In this document: in pieces, positions 1 through 8,802 of the stretch | Layout: each line of letters begins with the position of its first letter | Position numbering within the stretch: the first letter of the stretch is position 1 | Assembly: GCA_030765525.1 (NCBI GenBank) | Contig: JAVCCK010000005.1 | Coordinates: 62,001 to 126,000 of the forward strand | Length of the DNA: 64,000 bases | Direction of reading: 5' to 3' | Source: Candidatus Lernaella stagnicola | GTDB lineage: Bacteria > Lernaellota > Lernaellaia > Lernaellales > Lernaellaceae | Notes under the pieces: model-generated | The model's input: the letters and a program-made list of their open reading frames with translations, nothing else | What the model was told of the DNA's origin: nothing | The model's database searches: none | Made by a program: the position numbers and the translations under genes

Positions 1-1
1 C

Positions 2-208
2 GACATCGTCATGTTCCTGTATCGCGAAGCGGTCTATTGGACCAAGGATCAACTGCAGGACGATCGCGCCAAGCCCGGCAACGACCAGAAGGAAAACGTG
101 ACCGAATTGATCATCGGCAAAAACCGCATGGGGCAGACCGGCCTGCTCGGTCTCTATTTCCACCGGGAATATACCCGTTTCGAAAGCTACGAGCTGGAAG
201 ACTTCTAA
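2..208 (+). CDS. dnaB: Replicative DNA helicase DnaB, C-terminal end (partial)
   Basis: The frame is open from the window edge, so only the last 68 or so residues are present. The peptide has the hallmark end of DnaB: DIVMFLYRE, then a stretch ending in TELIIGKNRMGQTG, then YFHREYTRFESY. This matches the end of the RecA-like ATPase domain of the hexameric replicative helicase, including the basic DNA-binding loop and the conserved EYTRFE tail. The N-terminal and Walker regions lie outside the window. It lies 46 nt upstream of lptF on the same strand. Identification rests on family knowledge of this conserved tail. Confidence 0.9.
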   Translation, partial: DIVMFLYREAVYWTKDQLQDDRAKPGNDQKENVTELIIGKNRMGQTGLLGLYFHREYTRFESYELEDF

Positions 209-254
209 TTCAGGAATTTGTCATCCCTTCGGCAAGCCGCTACACTCTCAAACC

Positions 255-1469
255 ATGAGCCGCACCCTTTTTCGCTACCTCGTCTTCGAGGTGCTCGGGC
301 CGTTTGTCATCGGCTTGGTGATCCTCAGCTTCGTGCTGCTGATGTTTCAGTTGCTGAAGCTCACCGAGTTGATCGTTTCCTATGGTGTCGCGCTGGCCGA
401 CATCGGCCTGCTGCTCGCTTATATTTTCCCGCCCTTTTTCACGTTTACGATTCCGATGAGTTTCTTGTTGGCGGTGCTGCTGGCCGTCAGCCGGCTGTCC
501 TCGGAAAGTGAAATCACGGCGATGAAGGCCGGCGGCATCGGCCTGGTGCAACTCTATCCACCGATCCTTTTTCTCAGCATCGTGATGGCCGTCGCGACGG
601 CTTTCCTTGCGCTTTACGCCGACCCGTGGGGTAAGGCGGGTTTCAAAAACATGCTCATCGAATTGGGACGCCAAAAGGCGACGGTGGCCATCGTCGAGCA
701 TGTGTTCAACGACTCGCTGGAGGACATGACGCTCTACGTGCATCACCTGGTGCCCGAGGAAGACAAGATGGAGGGCATCTTCCTGGCCGACCAACGGCAG
801 CAAGACGCGCCGATCATCGTCACCGCCGCGCTCGGTCGCCTGCTCGACAGCGGCCGCGAGGATACGCTGCTGCTGGAGTTGGAGGACGGCGTCGTTCACC
901 GCACCGACCCGGGGGAACCGGGCGTTTATGAAACGGTCCAGTTTCGCACTTATCGCATTCAGGTCGACCTGGGCGAGGTGATGGGCGGCGGGGACAAGCT
1001 TCGCCACACCTACCTGGAAATGGATATGGGGGAATTGGCGGCGTACGTCGCGAGCTTGGAGGGCACGGACAAAGATTACGAACGGCGCCGCGCGTGGACC
1101 GAGTACCATCGGCGCATCGCCATGCCTTTCGTGTGCCTGGCCTTCGGTTTGATCGCCCTGCCGTTGGGTATCAGCCCGCCGCGTTCCGGGCGCAGCCGCG
1201 GCTTTTCGACCAGCATCGTGGTGCTGTGCGTTTACTACCTGCTGTTTCGCGCCGGGGAGAACATGGGTTGGAAGGGCCTCGTGCACCCGGCGGTTGCGAT
1301 GTGGGTTCCCAACGTCTTGATGGTTGCGTTCGGGGCGTACCTGCTGCAGCGCAAGGCGAACGAGCGGCCGATCTGGCTGCTGGAAAAAGCGTCGAAATGG
1401 TCCGCCGCGACGGGAGCCTGGTTCCGCGCGAAATTCGGCGTTCGTCGCGACGGGGAAAGCGACTCATGA
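255..1469 (+). CDS. lptF: LPS export permease LptF (YjgP/YjgQ family)
   Basis: A 404-residue membrane protein of the LptF/LptG family, which forms the inner-membrane permease of the Lpt machine moving lipopolysaccharide from the inner to the outer membrane with the LptB ATPase. Three hydrophobic helices lie near residues 13-35, 48-78 and 97-117. A central soluble jellyroll-like region follows, and three more helices lie at about 285-365. The family motif SESEITAMKAGG is at residues 84-95. The ATG was chosen because its product begins with the typical RYL..E...P start. The stop overlaps the start of lptG by 4 nt (ATGA), so the pair is translationally coupled. Assignment to F rather than G follows gene order and is less certain than the family. 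Confidence 0.93.
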   Translation: MSRTLFRYLVFEVLGPFVIGLVILSFVLLMFQLLKLTELIVSYGVALADIGLLLAYIFPPFFTFTIPMSFLLAVLLAVSRLSSESEITAMKAGGIGLVQLYPPILFLSIVMAVATAFLALYADPWGKAGFKNMLIELGRQKATVAIVEHVFNDSLEDMTLYVHHLVPEEDKMEGIFLADQRQQDAPIIVTAALGRLLDSGREDTLLLELEDGVVHRTDPGEPGVYETVQFRTYRIQVDLGEVMGGGDKLRHTYLEMDMGELAAYVASLEGTDKDYERRRAWTEYHRRIAMPFVCLAFGLIALPLGISPPRSGRSRGFSTSIVVLCVYYLLFRAGENMGWKGLVHPAVAMWVPNVLMVAFGAYLLQRKANERPIWLLEKASKWSAATGAWFRAKFGVRRDGESDS

Positions 1470-2545
1470 GCGTGCTGGCCCGCTACGTGTCGCGCGAATT
1501 TCTCAGGCTCTTCGGGCTATGCCTGGGCGCACTGATCGTCATTTACCTGGTGTTCGACTTCATCGACCGCGCGGGCAACTTCTTCCGCAGCGACCCGGCT
1601 TTCGTGCACGTGCTGCTCTACTTCCTGTACAAGATACCGACTATCGTTTTCCAACTCCTGCCGGTATCGGTGTTGCTTTCGACGCTGCTGGTGCTGGCGA
1701 TCATGTCGCGCAACAGCGAGATCACGGCGATGAAGGCCGGCGGCGTATCGGTGCCGACGATTGTGCTGCCGATTCTGCTGTGGTCGCTGGTGCTCGCCGG
1801 CGGCGCGTTTGCGATCAACGAGTTCGTCGTCCCGGCGGCCACCACGAAAATGAAGTACGTGAAGAAGGTCTACATCAAAAAGCAGGAATGGCGCGTCAAA
1901 ATCCGTGACAAGGATTTCTGGTACAAAAGCCCCGGCGCCATTTATCGCATCGGTCGTTTTCGCCCGGAGGAAAACTCGTTGCATCGCCTGCAGATCTACC
2001 GTTTCGACGAGGGCTTCTCGCTGCGGGAGCGCATCGACGCCGAGCGCGCCGTGTGGGCCGATGACCAATGGCGGGCCGTCTCCGGCGTGGTCCGGAAATT
2101 CGATCGCGGCCGGTTGCTGTCCGAAAGCGCTTTCGAGGAACAAGCCATCGACCTGCCGGAAACCCCCGAGGATCTGTTGATATACCGCAAGGACCCGGAG
2201 CAAATGGGCGTGCGCGACTTGCTGGCCTATATCAACGACCTGAAATCCGAAGGTTTCGACGTGCGCAAGTATCGCGTGGACCTGCACGGCAAGATCAGCT
2301 TCTCATTGGTCACGGCGATCATGGCGCTGCTGGGCATTCCGTGGGCGATTCGCAGCGGCCGCCAGGGAGGCGTCGCGTTCGGTATCGGCTTGGCGGTGAT
2401 CATCGGCGTGGTCTATTGGATCGTACTGGGATTCGCGCTCGCCCTGGGTCGTTCGGGCGCCCTGCCCGTTTTGGTGGCGGCGTGGGGACCGCACGTGCTC
2501 TTCGGCGTGGCGGGAATCGTGGCGCTGATACGGACACGATCATGA
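1466..2545 (+). CDS. lptG: LPS export permease LptG (YjgP/YjgQ family)
   Basis: A 359-residue partner of LptF. It has the same architecture: N-terminal helices at about 15-35, 50-80 and 100-120, a periplasmic domain, then C-terminal helices near 270-355. The family signature NSEITAMKAGG lies at residues 83-93. The start is the ATG overlapping the lptF stop; a longer upstream reading exists but is only the antisense-like shadow of lptF. LptF and LptG are expected to form a heterodimer that extracts LPS and feeds it to LptC/A. The stop again overlaps the next gene by 4 nt (ATGA), making a three-gene coupled unit. Confidence 0.93.
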   Translation: MSVLARYVSREFLRLFGLCLGALIVIYLVFDFIDRAGNFFRSDPAFVHVLLYFLYKIPTIVFQLLPVSVLLSTLLVLAIMSRNSEITAMKAGGVSVPTIVLPILLWSLVLAGGAFAINEFVVPAATTKMKYVKKVYIKKQEWRVKIRDKDFWYKSPGAIYRIGRFRPEENSLHRLQIYRFDEGFSLRERIDAERAVWADDQWRAVSGVVRKFDRGRLLSESAFEEQAIDLPETPEDLLIYRKDPEQMGVRDLLAYINDLKSEGFDVRKYRVDLHGKISFSLVTAIMALLGIPWAIRSGRQGGVAFGIGLAVIIGVVYWIVLGFALALGRSGALPVLVAAWGPHVLFGVAGIVALIRTRS

Positions 2546-2856
2546 TGGTTCGTTTTCTCAAGCGGGTGATCCTCTCGGCGATCATCACGGCGGCGATTGT
2601 CGCGGCGCTGATGGCCGTGGCGCTGCAGTTTCAAGGCGGTCGCGATTTCTTCTCGTCGGGAAGCGGCCGCATTGCGGATCTATGGAAGAATCTGGTTGAG
2701 GGCGGCGATATGACGCTCGAGGACTTGGGGGATGATTCGCCGGACGATTCGTTTTTACACAACGCAAGAAAAAACACGGAAGCTTTTCAAGACAAGATCG
2801 ATAAAAACTACCAAGACGCGATCGACGCGGTGGCAACCAGCCCAACGCCGCAATAG
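2542..2856 (+). CDS. Small single-pass membrane protein of unknown function
   Basis: A 104-residue protein whose ATG overlaps the lptG stop (ATGATGG). The N-terminus MMVRFLKRVI leads into one strong hydrophobic helix at about residues 8-28. A hydrophilic, acidic tail follows, with Asp-rich patches (DLGDDSPDDS) and Pro/Thr near the end. I do not recognise a family. The ATGA overlap with lptG implies co-translation, so a role at the LPS permease is possible, but this is inference from position only. Confidence 0.65.
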   Translation: MMVRFLKRVILSAIITAAIVAALMAVALQFQGGRDFFSSGSGRIADLWKNLVEGGDMTLEDLGDDSPDDSFLHNARKNTEAFQDKIDKNYQDAIDAVATSPTPQ

Positions 2857-2865
2857 ACGCGGCAA

Positions 2866-3327
2866 CTACCCAACCAGTGTGACGGGAACTTTCCGATCGC
2901 CGACGCGCAAGACAAAGCCGCCGTCGCCGGTGTCCTCGATTGCCTCGGCGAGTTGCGACCACGCGGCGCGCGAGAAACGCGCCGTCACGCCCGTGGCGTC
3001 GATCGTGCAGCGCGGCACGCTGTCAGCGTCGATGGTTAAACCGGCCGGGTCGAGCGCCACGTGGCGACCGTTGGTGAGCAGCAGGGTGATCTGCTCGGGC
3101 TCGTGCCGCACCGCGAGCACGACGTAGGGGCAGTCGGCCACGCGCACCGGCAGGCAGAGCCCTTCGGTGCAGACGAAATAGCCGTCACCCATTTTTTGCA
3201 GCGCGAGGTAGAGCATCGCCAGCACGCGCTCGTGAGTGATGACGATGTCCTGGTGCTGCCAGTTGCCGTCGACGTCGATGGACAACTCCAAGGAGGCGAA
3301 GTCGTATCCGCCGTCGCCGGACGCCAT
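2866..3327 (-). CDS. DUF1285-like protein
   Basis: A 153-residue soluble protein. It resembles DUF1285: an early segment in which a dipped W-x-H and D-I-V-I precede RVLAMLY, then GDGYFVCTEG, then VADCPYVVLAV, LLLTNGRHVALD and a C-terminal RAAWSQLAE. The function of DUF1285 is not established. Its ATG overlaps the stop of the upstream PurC-like gene by one base (TAATG), so the two are almost certainly co-translated. The family call is by remembered motif pattern and is moderate. Confidence 0.6.
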   Translation of the reverse strand: MASGDGGYDFASLELSIDVDGNWQHQDIVITHERVLAMLYLALQKMGDGYFVCTEGLCLPVRVADCPYVVLAVRHEPEQITLLLTNGRHVALDPAGLTIDADSVPRCTIDATGVTARFSRAAWSQLAEAIEDTGDGGFVLRVGDRKVPVTLVG

Positions 3328-4529
3328 TACGCCACTCCGAACTTTTTGAAAGTTTTCATCACGTCGGTTAGCGAAGGCGCGCTGCCGAACAAGCCGGTTT
3401 GGCAGACCGCTTCGGTGAGGCCGATATACATGTCGCGCACGGCGGCGTGAAACTCGGCGTTCATTTTCGGCGGCGCCTTTTTGAGGTCGTCGTTGACGAT
3501 TTTCGCCAGCGACTTATCCACTTTTTGGGCAATGGCGACGGCGCGGCCCATGGCGTCGACGAAACCCGGCTCGTATTTGCGGTAGTACTGGCGGATCGGC
3601 TCTTTGGAAAGCTGCACGCCGCGCAGTGTCAAGCGCAATTCGTCGGGCGTGATCGCATCGCCCAGCGCCAAATCGTCGATGTGCACGAATTCGAATTTGC
3701 CGTCCCACAGCTTCACCTGTGCCTTGGCGAACTCCCACCGAAGGAAGAGCGCCAGCAGCATCGTGTAATGCGACAGAACGAGAAAATCGTCGTTGCGCAG
3801 GCCCGAGACATTCAGCGCCAATTCGGCGTCAAGCAGGCGATCGGACGGCTCTAGCTTGCTGAAATATTCGACGATCGGCCGCGACAACATGCTGCCCGCC
3901 TTGGGTGCTTTGCTCAGGCCCAGTTCCAGGTGGTAGTCGGGCCGACTAGCCAAACGGCGCAGCAGGCTGCTGCCCTCGGGCAGGCCGAAACGGAATACGC
4001 ACTCGAGCGGCACAAGGAAATTGCTCATTTCGTCGTGGATGTGGTTGTAGTTCCAGATGCGTCGTCCGCCGAAAAACGTGGGCCGCGGATGTACGATGTT
4101 CACCGCGTGTACTTCAATCACGTTGCTGGGCGTCTTGAGCTTGTCGAGCGAAACCGTTTTGCCGTCGACGTCCACGATGCCCCGGTAGTGCGTGGGCATG
4201 CCGCTTTTCTTGAGCCGCCGCAACGCCTTGCTGCCGAGCAACTCGTCGCGCAGGGCCTTGTTCCGAACGCTTTTCCACACGTCGGATTCGGCCATCCGCC
4301 GCCAGGCCGCCGCCGAGGCGACACGCTCGAAGAAATACGCGGAACTCACCGCCGCGGTCGCGCCTTTGCCGGGAATCGTGTCGGGCATTTTGCCGTAATC
4401 GAAAATCGAGTAGTCATCGGTGTACTCGAATAAGAAGACCCCGGGCCGGGTTCGCGTCGGGCGAACGCGGCTGCGAAGGTTTTTGACGGAACCGGCGTAA
4501 ATAATTTTGTATCGACCGACTTGTGTCAT
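3327..4529 (-). CDS. purC: SAICAR synthetase-like protein (PurC family, long form)
   Basis: A 400-residue protein with the fold signature of phosphoribosylaminoimidazole-succinocarboxamide synthase, which ligates aspartate to CAIR in purine synthesis. Visible matches: KIIYAGSVKNL at the N-terminus (the YEGKAK-like glycine loop), FEYTDDYSIFDYGKM and IPGKGA (nucleotide and substrate loops), FLVPLECVFRFGLPEGS (the PLEVVVRN-like segment), LWDGKFEFVHIDDLALGDAITPDE and LSKEPIR near the C-terminus. It is much longer than the usual 240-300 residues. The start was set at the ATG at 4529, with GAGAGGAT upstream; about 60 further codons upstream look non-coding. Several classical residues differ, so a divergent PurC or a paralogue with another ligase role is possible. 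Confidence 0.75.
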   Translation of the reverse strand: MTQVGRYKIIYAGSVKNLRSRVRPTRTRPGVFLFEYTDDYSIFDYGKMPDTIPGKGATAAVSSAYFFERVASAAAWRRMAESDVWKSVRNKALRDELLGSKALRRLKKSGMPTHYRGIVDVDGKTVSLDKLKTPSNVIEVHAVNIVHPRPTFFGGRRIWNYNHIHDEMSNFLVPLECVFRFGLPEGSSLLRRLASRPDYHLELGLSKAPKAGSMLSRPIVEYFSKLEPSDRLLDAELALNVSGLRNDDFLVLSHYTMLLALFLRWEFAKAQVKLWDGKFEFVHIDDLALGDAITPDELRLTLRGVQLSKEPIRQYYRKYEPGFVDAMGRAVAIAQKVDKSLAKIVNDDLKKAPPKMNAEFHAAVRDMYIGLTEAVCQTGLFGSAPSLTDVMKTFKKFGVA

Positions 4530-4614
4530 AACGATCCTCTCGCTGTGAGTCGGGTTTCCGCGGTTTGTACCCCGCGACCCGCGACGCGTCAAGCGACCGG
4601 CCGCGGCCGGCCGA

Positions 4615-6108
4615 TTATTGCTGCAGGCGACCGAAAGCCCAGCGACCGTGACGTTGCAGGTCACCCATCCGCAGTCCGGCGTCGGTGAGCCGCCGCTCCA
4701 CTTCCTCCCTCTCGACAACCGGGTACAAAACCGCGTCGAGACGCCCCCCGGCCGCCAGGTAACCCGGCAACCGGTAGAGCGGCTGGTATTTCTGCTCGCC
4801 CGCCGTGTAGCTCATTGCCCGCCGCCCGGTCACAACATACAGAGCAAAGGGGTCGCGGGTCAGTACGACATCCTCGGCGGTGGTGAGCGATTTCGCCCAC
4901 TGATAGGCGGCGGCTTCGGGGTTTTCCTTTTGACTCCACCGGTCCACGAAATCATAGGTCAGCGCGGTGGCCATGGCCGCGGCGGCAATGACGACGGCAG
5001 CGGCGCAACCGGCGATCCACGCGCGTCGCTTGTCGCGCAGCAGCCCGCCGGCGATCCACTCAACGGCCAGTATCAAGTAGAGGGCGAGCCACGGCATCAG
5101 AACCGTGTAGAAGCGCGTCTCGACAAGCCAGGGCGTGACGAGCAACAGCGCGGTGTAGAACAGCACGTAGAATTCGGCGGCCGTCGGCCCGCGAATCCAT
5201 TGCCGGACATAGCCGATGATAAGTAGCAGCGTCAGGATCACGAGCGCCGCGCGAGCGGCGGTGCGCTGTGGTGGGAAATCCATGGCGAAGAACGCCCCCG
5301 AGGCCAACTGGGTGCTGACTTGGATGTTGCTTTTCACGCGGCCGGCAAACTCGCGGGAAAGCATCGACATCTGGCCCTGCCCGGGGTCCCACCCGTTGCG
5401 GCGCAGCACGCTGCTTTTTTCCGGCGAGAATTGGCCGGGTTGCGTCACCGCGTACAACACGACGGACGGCAAGGCGCCCACGACCGCGAACAACACGGCC
5501 AAAACCGCGCCGCGCCGCAGTCGCGCCCGGTCCCACACGAGGTACGCCGCCGCACCCAAGGCCAGCATCAAACCGATCTGCCGCGTGAGTCCGGCGAGGA
5601 TCACCAGCGTCAGGGCCAGTGGTCCCCAGCGGCCGCCGAAAGGGCGGTCGTCGCGTTTGAGTCGTTCCACCGCATAAAGCGCCGCGACGGTGACGAGCAG
5701 GTAAGGCACTTCGCTTTGGATACGGCCGACGTACAGCCAAATGGAGCTGAAGCCGGCCAGCAGAAGCACGCCGGGCAGCCGACTCCCGCGCCAATCGCGC
5801 TGCCAGTGCCACGCCAGCAGAAGCATGGCCGCCAGCCAGCAGAGCGCCATGGTCAGGCGCATCGCCACGTCGCTGCCATCGGTTAAGAGATACGCGGGCG
5901 TTAGCAACAGCATCGTCACCGGGGGATAAGTGGCCGGAGGCTGCATGGGGTGTGAAAGCACCCTGGGCGCATGCCCGTCGGCGAGACTCGCCGCGCCCAT
6001 CACGTAGGCGCCGGAGTCGACACGCGGGAAGTAATCGTAGAACCAGGTCGGAGCCGTTAGTAGGGCAAGGAGAATCACGATCGCCAAAATCGTTATACGC
6101 CGGTTCAT
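4615..6108 (-). CDS. GT-C fold membrane glycosyltransferase (GT39-like)
   Basis: A 497-residue multi-pass membrane protein with about ten hydrophobic helices. After the first helix comes PRVDSGAYVMGA, the acidic first periplasmic loop expected of GT-C enzymes that use polyprenyl-phosphate sugars (PMT/ArnT-like). The C-terminal 100 residues are soluble. I chose the ATG at 6108 because GGAG lies 11 nt upstream; a second ATG at 6144 has no ribosome site. The sugar and acceptor cannot be told. It is divergent from the flippase-like gene at 6195. Confidence 0.75.
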   Translation of the reverse strand: MNRRITILAIVILLALLTAPTWFYDYFPRVDSGAYVMGAASLADGHAPRVLSHPMQPPATYPPVTMLLLTPAYLLTDGSDVAMRLTMALCWLAAMLLLAWHWQRDWRGSRLPGVLLLAGFSSIWLYVGRIQSEVPYLLVTVAALYAVERLKRDDRPFGGRWGPLALTLVILAGLTRQIGLMLALGAAAYLVWDRARLRRGAVLAVLFAVVGALPSVVLYAVTQPGQFSPEKSSVLRRNGWDPGQGQMSMLSREFAGRVKSNIQVSTQLASGAFFAMDFPPQRTAARAALVILTLLLIIGYVRQWIRGPTAAEFYVLFYTALLLVTPWLVETRFYTVLMPWLALYLILAVEWIAGGLLRDKRRAWIAGCAAAVVIAAAAMATALTYDFVDRWSQKENPEAAAYQWAKSLTTAEDVVLTRDPFALYVVTGRRAMSYTAGEQKYQPLYRLPGYLAAGGRLDAVLYPVVEREEVERRLTDAGLRMGDLQRHGRWAFGRLQQ

Positions 6109-6194
6109 CCCGTTACCCGCTCCGCGTTCGGTCGGTGGTGTCATGTAAATGTGATACCATATGCGCCGCAAAACGTAGCAACAAAGGAGACACT

Positions 6195-7160
6195 CTGGCA
6201 ACGCCGCCGCCAACACCCCGCCGCGCCCCTTGGCGTTGGTTACTGCTGCTGGTGGGCGCCGGCCTGTTGGCGTTGTTGGTTGTGCGGATCGGGCCGGCCG
6301 ACATGCTGCGCGCCTGGCGGGTGGCGCCAAAGGGACCGCTTGCCCTCGCAGCGGCAGTGTTCGCGGCGATGATCAGCCTGCGAGCCGTGAAATGGTACGT
6401 GTTTTTGCGCGGCGCGGCGCGTCCGGCAAGTTACCTTGCCTGCCTTCGGGCCTACAGCCTCAACGCCTTTTTCGCCAATTTGACGCCCGCCCGCACCGGC
6501 GAAATGCTGGCCCCGGTTTGGTTGGCCAAGCATGACGTGCCGGTCGCGACCGGTTTCGCAGTGCTGATCGTCGACCGCGTCATCGACATGCTCGTGGTAC
6601 TGGCATTTTTCAGCTTGGCCGCCTGGAACTTGGCGCGCCTCGCTCCCGCCGAATCGGAAGTCTACCGCACCGCGGGCGCGTTTGCCGGCTCGTTCGTCGG
6701 CGTGGGCTTGGCAGTGCTCATCGTCGCGCTGTGGCGGCTGGACGTGACGATGGCTCTAGTCGGCCGCCTGCCCGGCCGCTGGCCGGCCCGTCTGCACAAA
6801 GGCCTCGCCGCTTTTCGCGATGCGCTTATTCCCTTCGGCAACCGGAACACGCTGGCGGCCAACAGTTTGCTGACGGTGGCCGGTTGGCTGCTGGATATGA
6901 CGGCCAGCTTCATTTTGGTGCGAACATTTCTGCCCGGTCTTGGCTTTTTAGAAAGCGCGACGGCGTCGATGTTCGCCTGCCTCGCCTCTATTCTCAGCTT
7001 CGTCCCGGGCGGCATCGGCATCGGCGCGGCGGGTTATACGGTCATCCTCGCCCTGTTGGGATACGACGTAACTCTCGTGGGTTCGGCCGCCGTGTTGTGG
7101 ACCGTCATTGCGCACGGCGTGCGGGCGACGATGGCCGGCGTGATGAGTCGCGTGGCTTGA
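6195..7160 (+). CDS. Lysylphosphatidylglycerol synthase-like TM protein (UPF0104, flippase-like)
   Basis: A roughly 320-residue membrane protein with about eight helices. It shows the UPF0104/COG0392 landmarks: LRAVKWYVFLRG, YSLNAFFANLTPARTGEM (the R-x-G-E loop after the aromatic helix), VLIVDRVIDMLVV and SFVPGGIGIGAAGYT near the end. The family includes AglD-like and MprF-flippase-like proteins linked to lipid or glycolipid transfer. There is no ATG, GTG or TTG close to the expected N-terminus. AAAGGAG lies 5 nt before a CTG at 6195, so I propose a CTG start; the next option, a GTG inside the first helix, would truncate it. It lies opposite a GT-C glycosyltransferase, which suggests lipid-linked sugar metabolism. 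Confidence 0.8.
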   Translation: MATPPPTPRRAPWRWLLLLVGAGLLALLVVRIGPADMLRAWRVAPKGPLALAAAVFAAMISLRAVKWYVFLRGAARPASYLACLRAYSLNAFFANLTPARTGEMLAPVWLAKHDVPVATGFAVLIVDRVIDMLVVLAFFSLAAWNLARLAPAESEVYRTAGAFAGSFVGVGLAVLIVALWRLDVTMALVGRLPGRWPARLHKGLAAFRDALIPFGNRNTLAANSLLTVAGWLLDMTASFILVRTFLPGLGFLESATASMFACLASILSFVPGGIGIGAAGYTVILALLGYDVTLVGSAAVLWTVIAHGVRATMAGVMSRVA

Positions 7161-8648
7161 TTAGTTGGCGCGCACGGCGCGGTTGTCGGCCCACCGCTTG
7201 GTCTTGGTGATTTCCTCTTTCATCGTCACCGACAGCGGCACCATGGCGTTGAGCGCGCGATAAATGTCGGAGATTTCCAGTTCGCGGTGCTCGCTGAACG
7301 CTGCGTACAAACCGGAGATAATCGCCGTTTCGATTTCCGCGCCCGTGTAGCCTCCGGCGCTCTTGGCCAAACCCTCGATGCTCACGGTGCTTGCTTTCTT
7401 ACCGCGCTTTTCCAAATGGATGCGGAAGATTTCGGCCCGCTCGGCGTAGTCGGGCAGATCGACGAAAAAGATTTCATCGAAGCGGCCCTTACGAATCATC
7501 TCCGGCGGCAGGCGATCGATGTCGTTGGCGGTCGCGGCGGTGAACACGGGTGCTTTTTTCTCCTGCATCCACGTCAGGAACGAAGCAAAGATGCGGCTGG
7601 TGGATCCCGATTCCACCGAGTCGGAAAAGACGCTGATGCCCATTTCGATTTCGTCGATCCAAAGCACCGCCGGCGCCACGGCCTCGACGGTCAAGATGGC
7701 GCGACGCAGGCTTTCTTCCGGCGAGCCGCCGAAGTCGGAGAAAATGCGGCCCATGTCCAGGCGCATCAGCGGCAGACGCCAATGGGCGGCCAGCGCCTGA
7801 ATCACCAAGCTTTTGCCGCAGCCGGAAATGCCGGTGATCAAAATGCCCTTTGGAACCGGCAGGCCGAAATCGCGCGCTTCTTTCGTGAAGCCGCGGGCAC
7901 GAATCTTGGCCCATTTCTTAAAATTATTCAGGCCGCCGACGTGACGCATGCGGATTGTGTTGGGCACAAATTCGACGATTTCGGATTTGCGCAGCAGTTG
8001 TCGCTTCTCTTCGATCACTTCCTCAATGGCCGAGATTTCGAAGGTGCCGCGCGTGGCCAATATTTTCCCGGCCACGGCGGATGTTTCCTCGGCGGTCAAG
8101 CCCAGGAAGGAGCGAATCAGCGCCTCGCTGTCTTGGGCGTTGAGATTGTCGAGCGCATGCATGTTTCTTGTTTCGACGGTGTCGGCGAGGATTTCCCCGA
8201 TCTCGACCATGTCGGGCAGCGGGTAGTCGACGATGGTGATTTGCTTTTCCATTTCGGGTGGGATCGTCAGAATCGGCGCGAGGATTAAAATTGTTTTGCC
8301 GGTTCCCTTGAGCAGGCTGTGAGCGTCGCGCAGACGGCGAACCACGTCGGGGCGGGCTTTGAGATAGGCGTGGAAATCCTTGAGGATAAAGAGGCCCGCA
8401 TCGACCGTTTCAATCGCCAGGTCGATGGCGGCGACGGGATCGCCCAAAGCATATCCGGGGCCGTCGGGGCCGTCATTGTATCCTTCGGTGGTCGACCAGA
8501 TATAGATATTGCGCGCCGGCTGCAACGTCGCCGCAAGCATTGTGAGGTGTGCCTGCACGCGGGATTCTTCGTAGGTCAAGATGTACATCAGCGGGTAGTC
8601 CGCTTCCACGTGAATGCGTACGCTTTCCATTGGACTGGGCAGCAACAT
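7161..8648 (-). CDS. AAA+ ATPase, Ycf46-like
   Basis: A 495-residue protein: an N-terminal alpha/beta domain (about 1-225) and a C-terminal AAA+ module. Walker A GISGCGKS is at 273-280, Walker B VLWIDEIE near 328-335, a sensor segment FTAATAND and an arginine-finger region [14 protein letters not shown] follow. This order and length match the Ycf46 family of cyanobacteria, plastids and many bacteria, whose role is unclear (linked by others to CO2 or photosynthesis regulation in cyanobacteria). The start at 8648 has AGGGAGA 6 nt upstream; 12 extra codons upstream lack support. Its stop abuts the stop of the convergent flippase-like gene with no gap. Confidence 0.82.
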   Translation of the reverse strand: MLLPSPMESVRIHVEADYPLMYILTYEESRVQAHLTMLAATLQPARNIYIWSTTEGYNDGPDGPGYALGDPVAAIDLAIETVDAGLFILKDFHAYLKARPDVVRRLRDAHSLLKGTGKTILILAPILTIPPEMEKQITIVDYPLPDMVEIGEILADTVETRNMHALDNLNAQDSEALIRSFLGLTAEETSAVAGKILATRGTFEISAIEEVIEEKRQLLRKSEIVEFVPNTIRMRHVGGLNNFKKWAKIRARGFTKEARDFGLPVPKGILITGISGCGKSLVIQALAAHWRLPLMRLDMGRIFSDFGGSPEESLRRAILTVEAVAPAVLWIDEIEMGISVFSDSVESGSTSRIFASFLTWMQEKKAPVFTAATANDIDRLPPEMIRKGRFDEIFFVDLPDYAERAEIFRIHLEKRGKKASTVSIEGLAKSAGGYTGAEIETAIISGLYAAFSEHRELEISDIYRALNAMVPLSVTMKEEITKTKRWADNRAVRAN

Positions 8649-8802
8649 GCCGATCTCCCTGCAATTCGGGCTAGGCCCCGACAATTCACACGATCGCCGG
8701 GGCGCTTTTTGTAACGTTTAATTTTACCATGATTTCCGTAAACTTGCCCAACCTGGGGGGCCGTGTTAACGTGACGCCCCAAAGTGAAAGAAGGAAGAGG
8801 AA

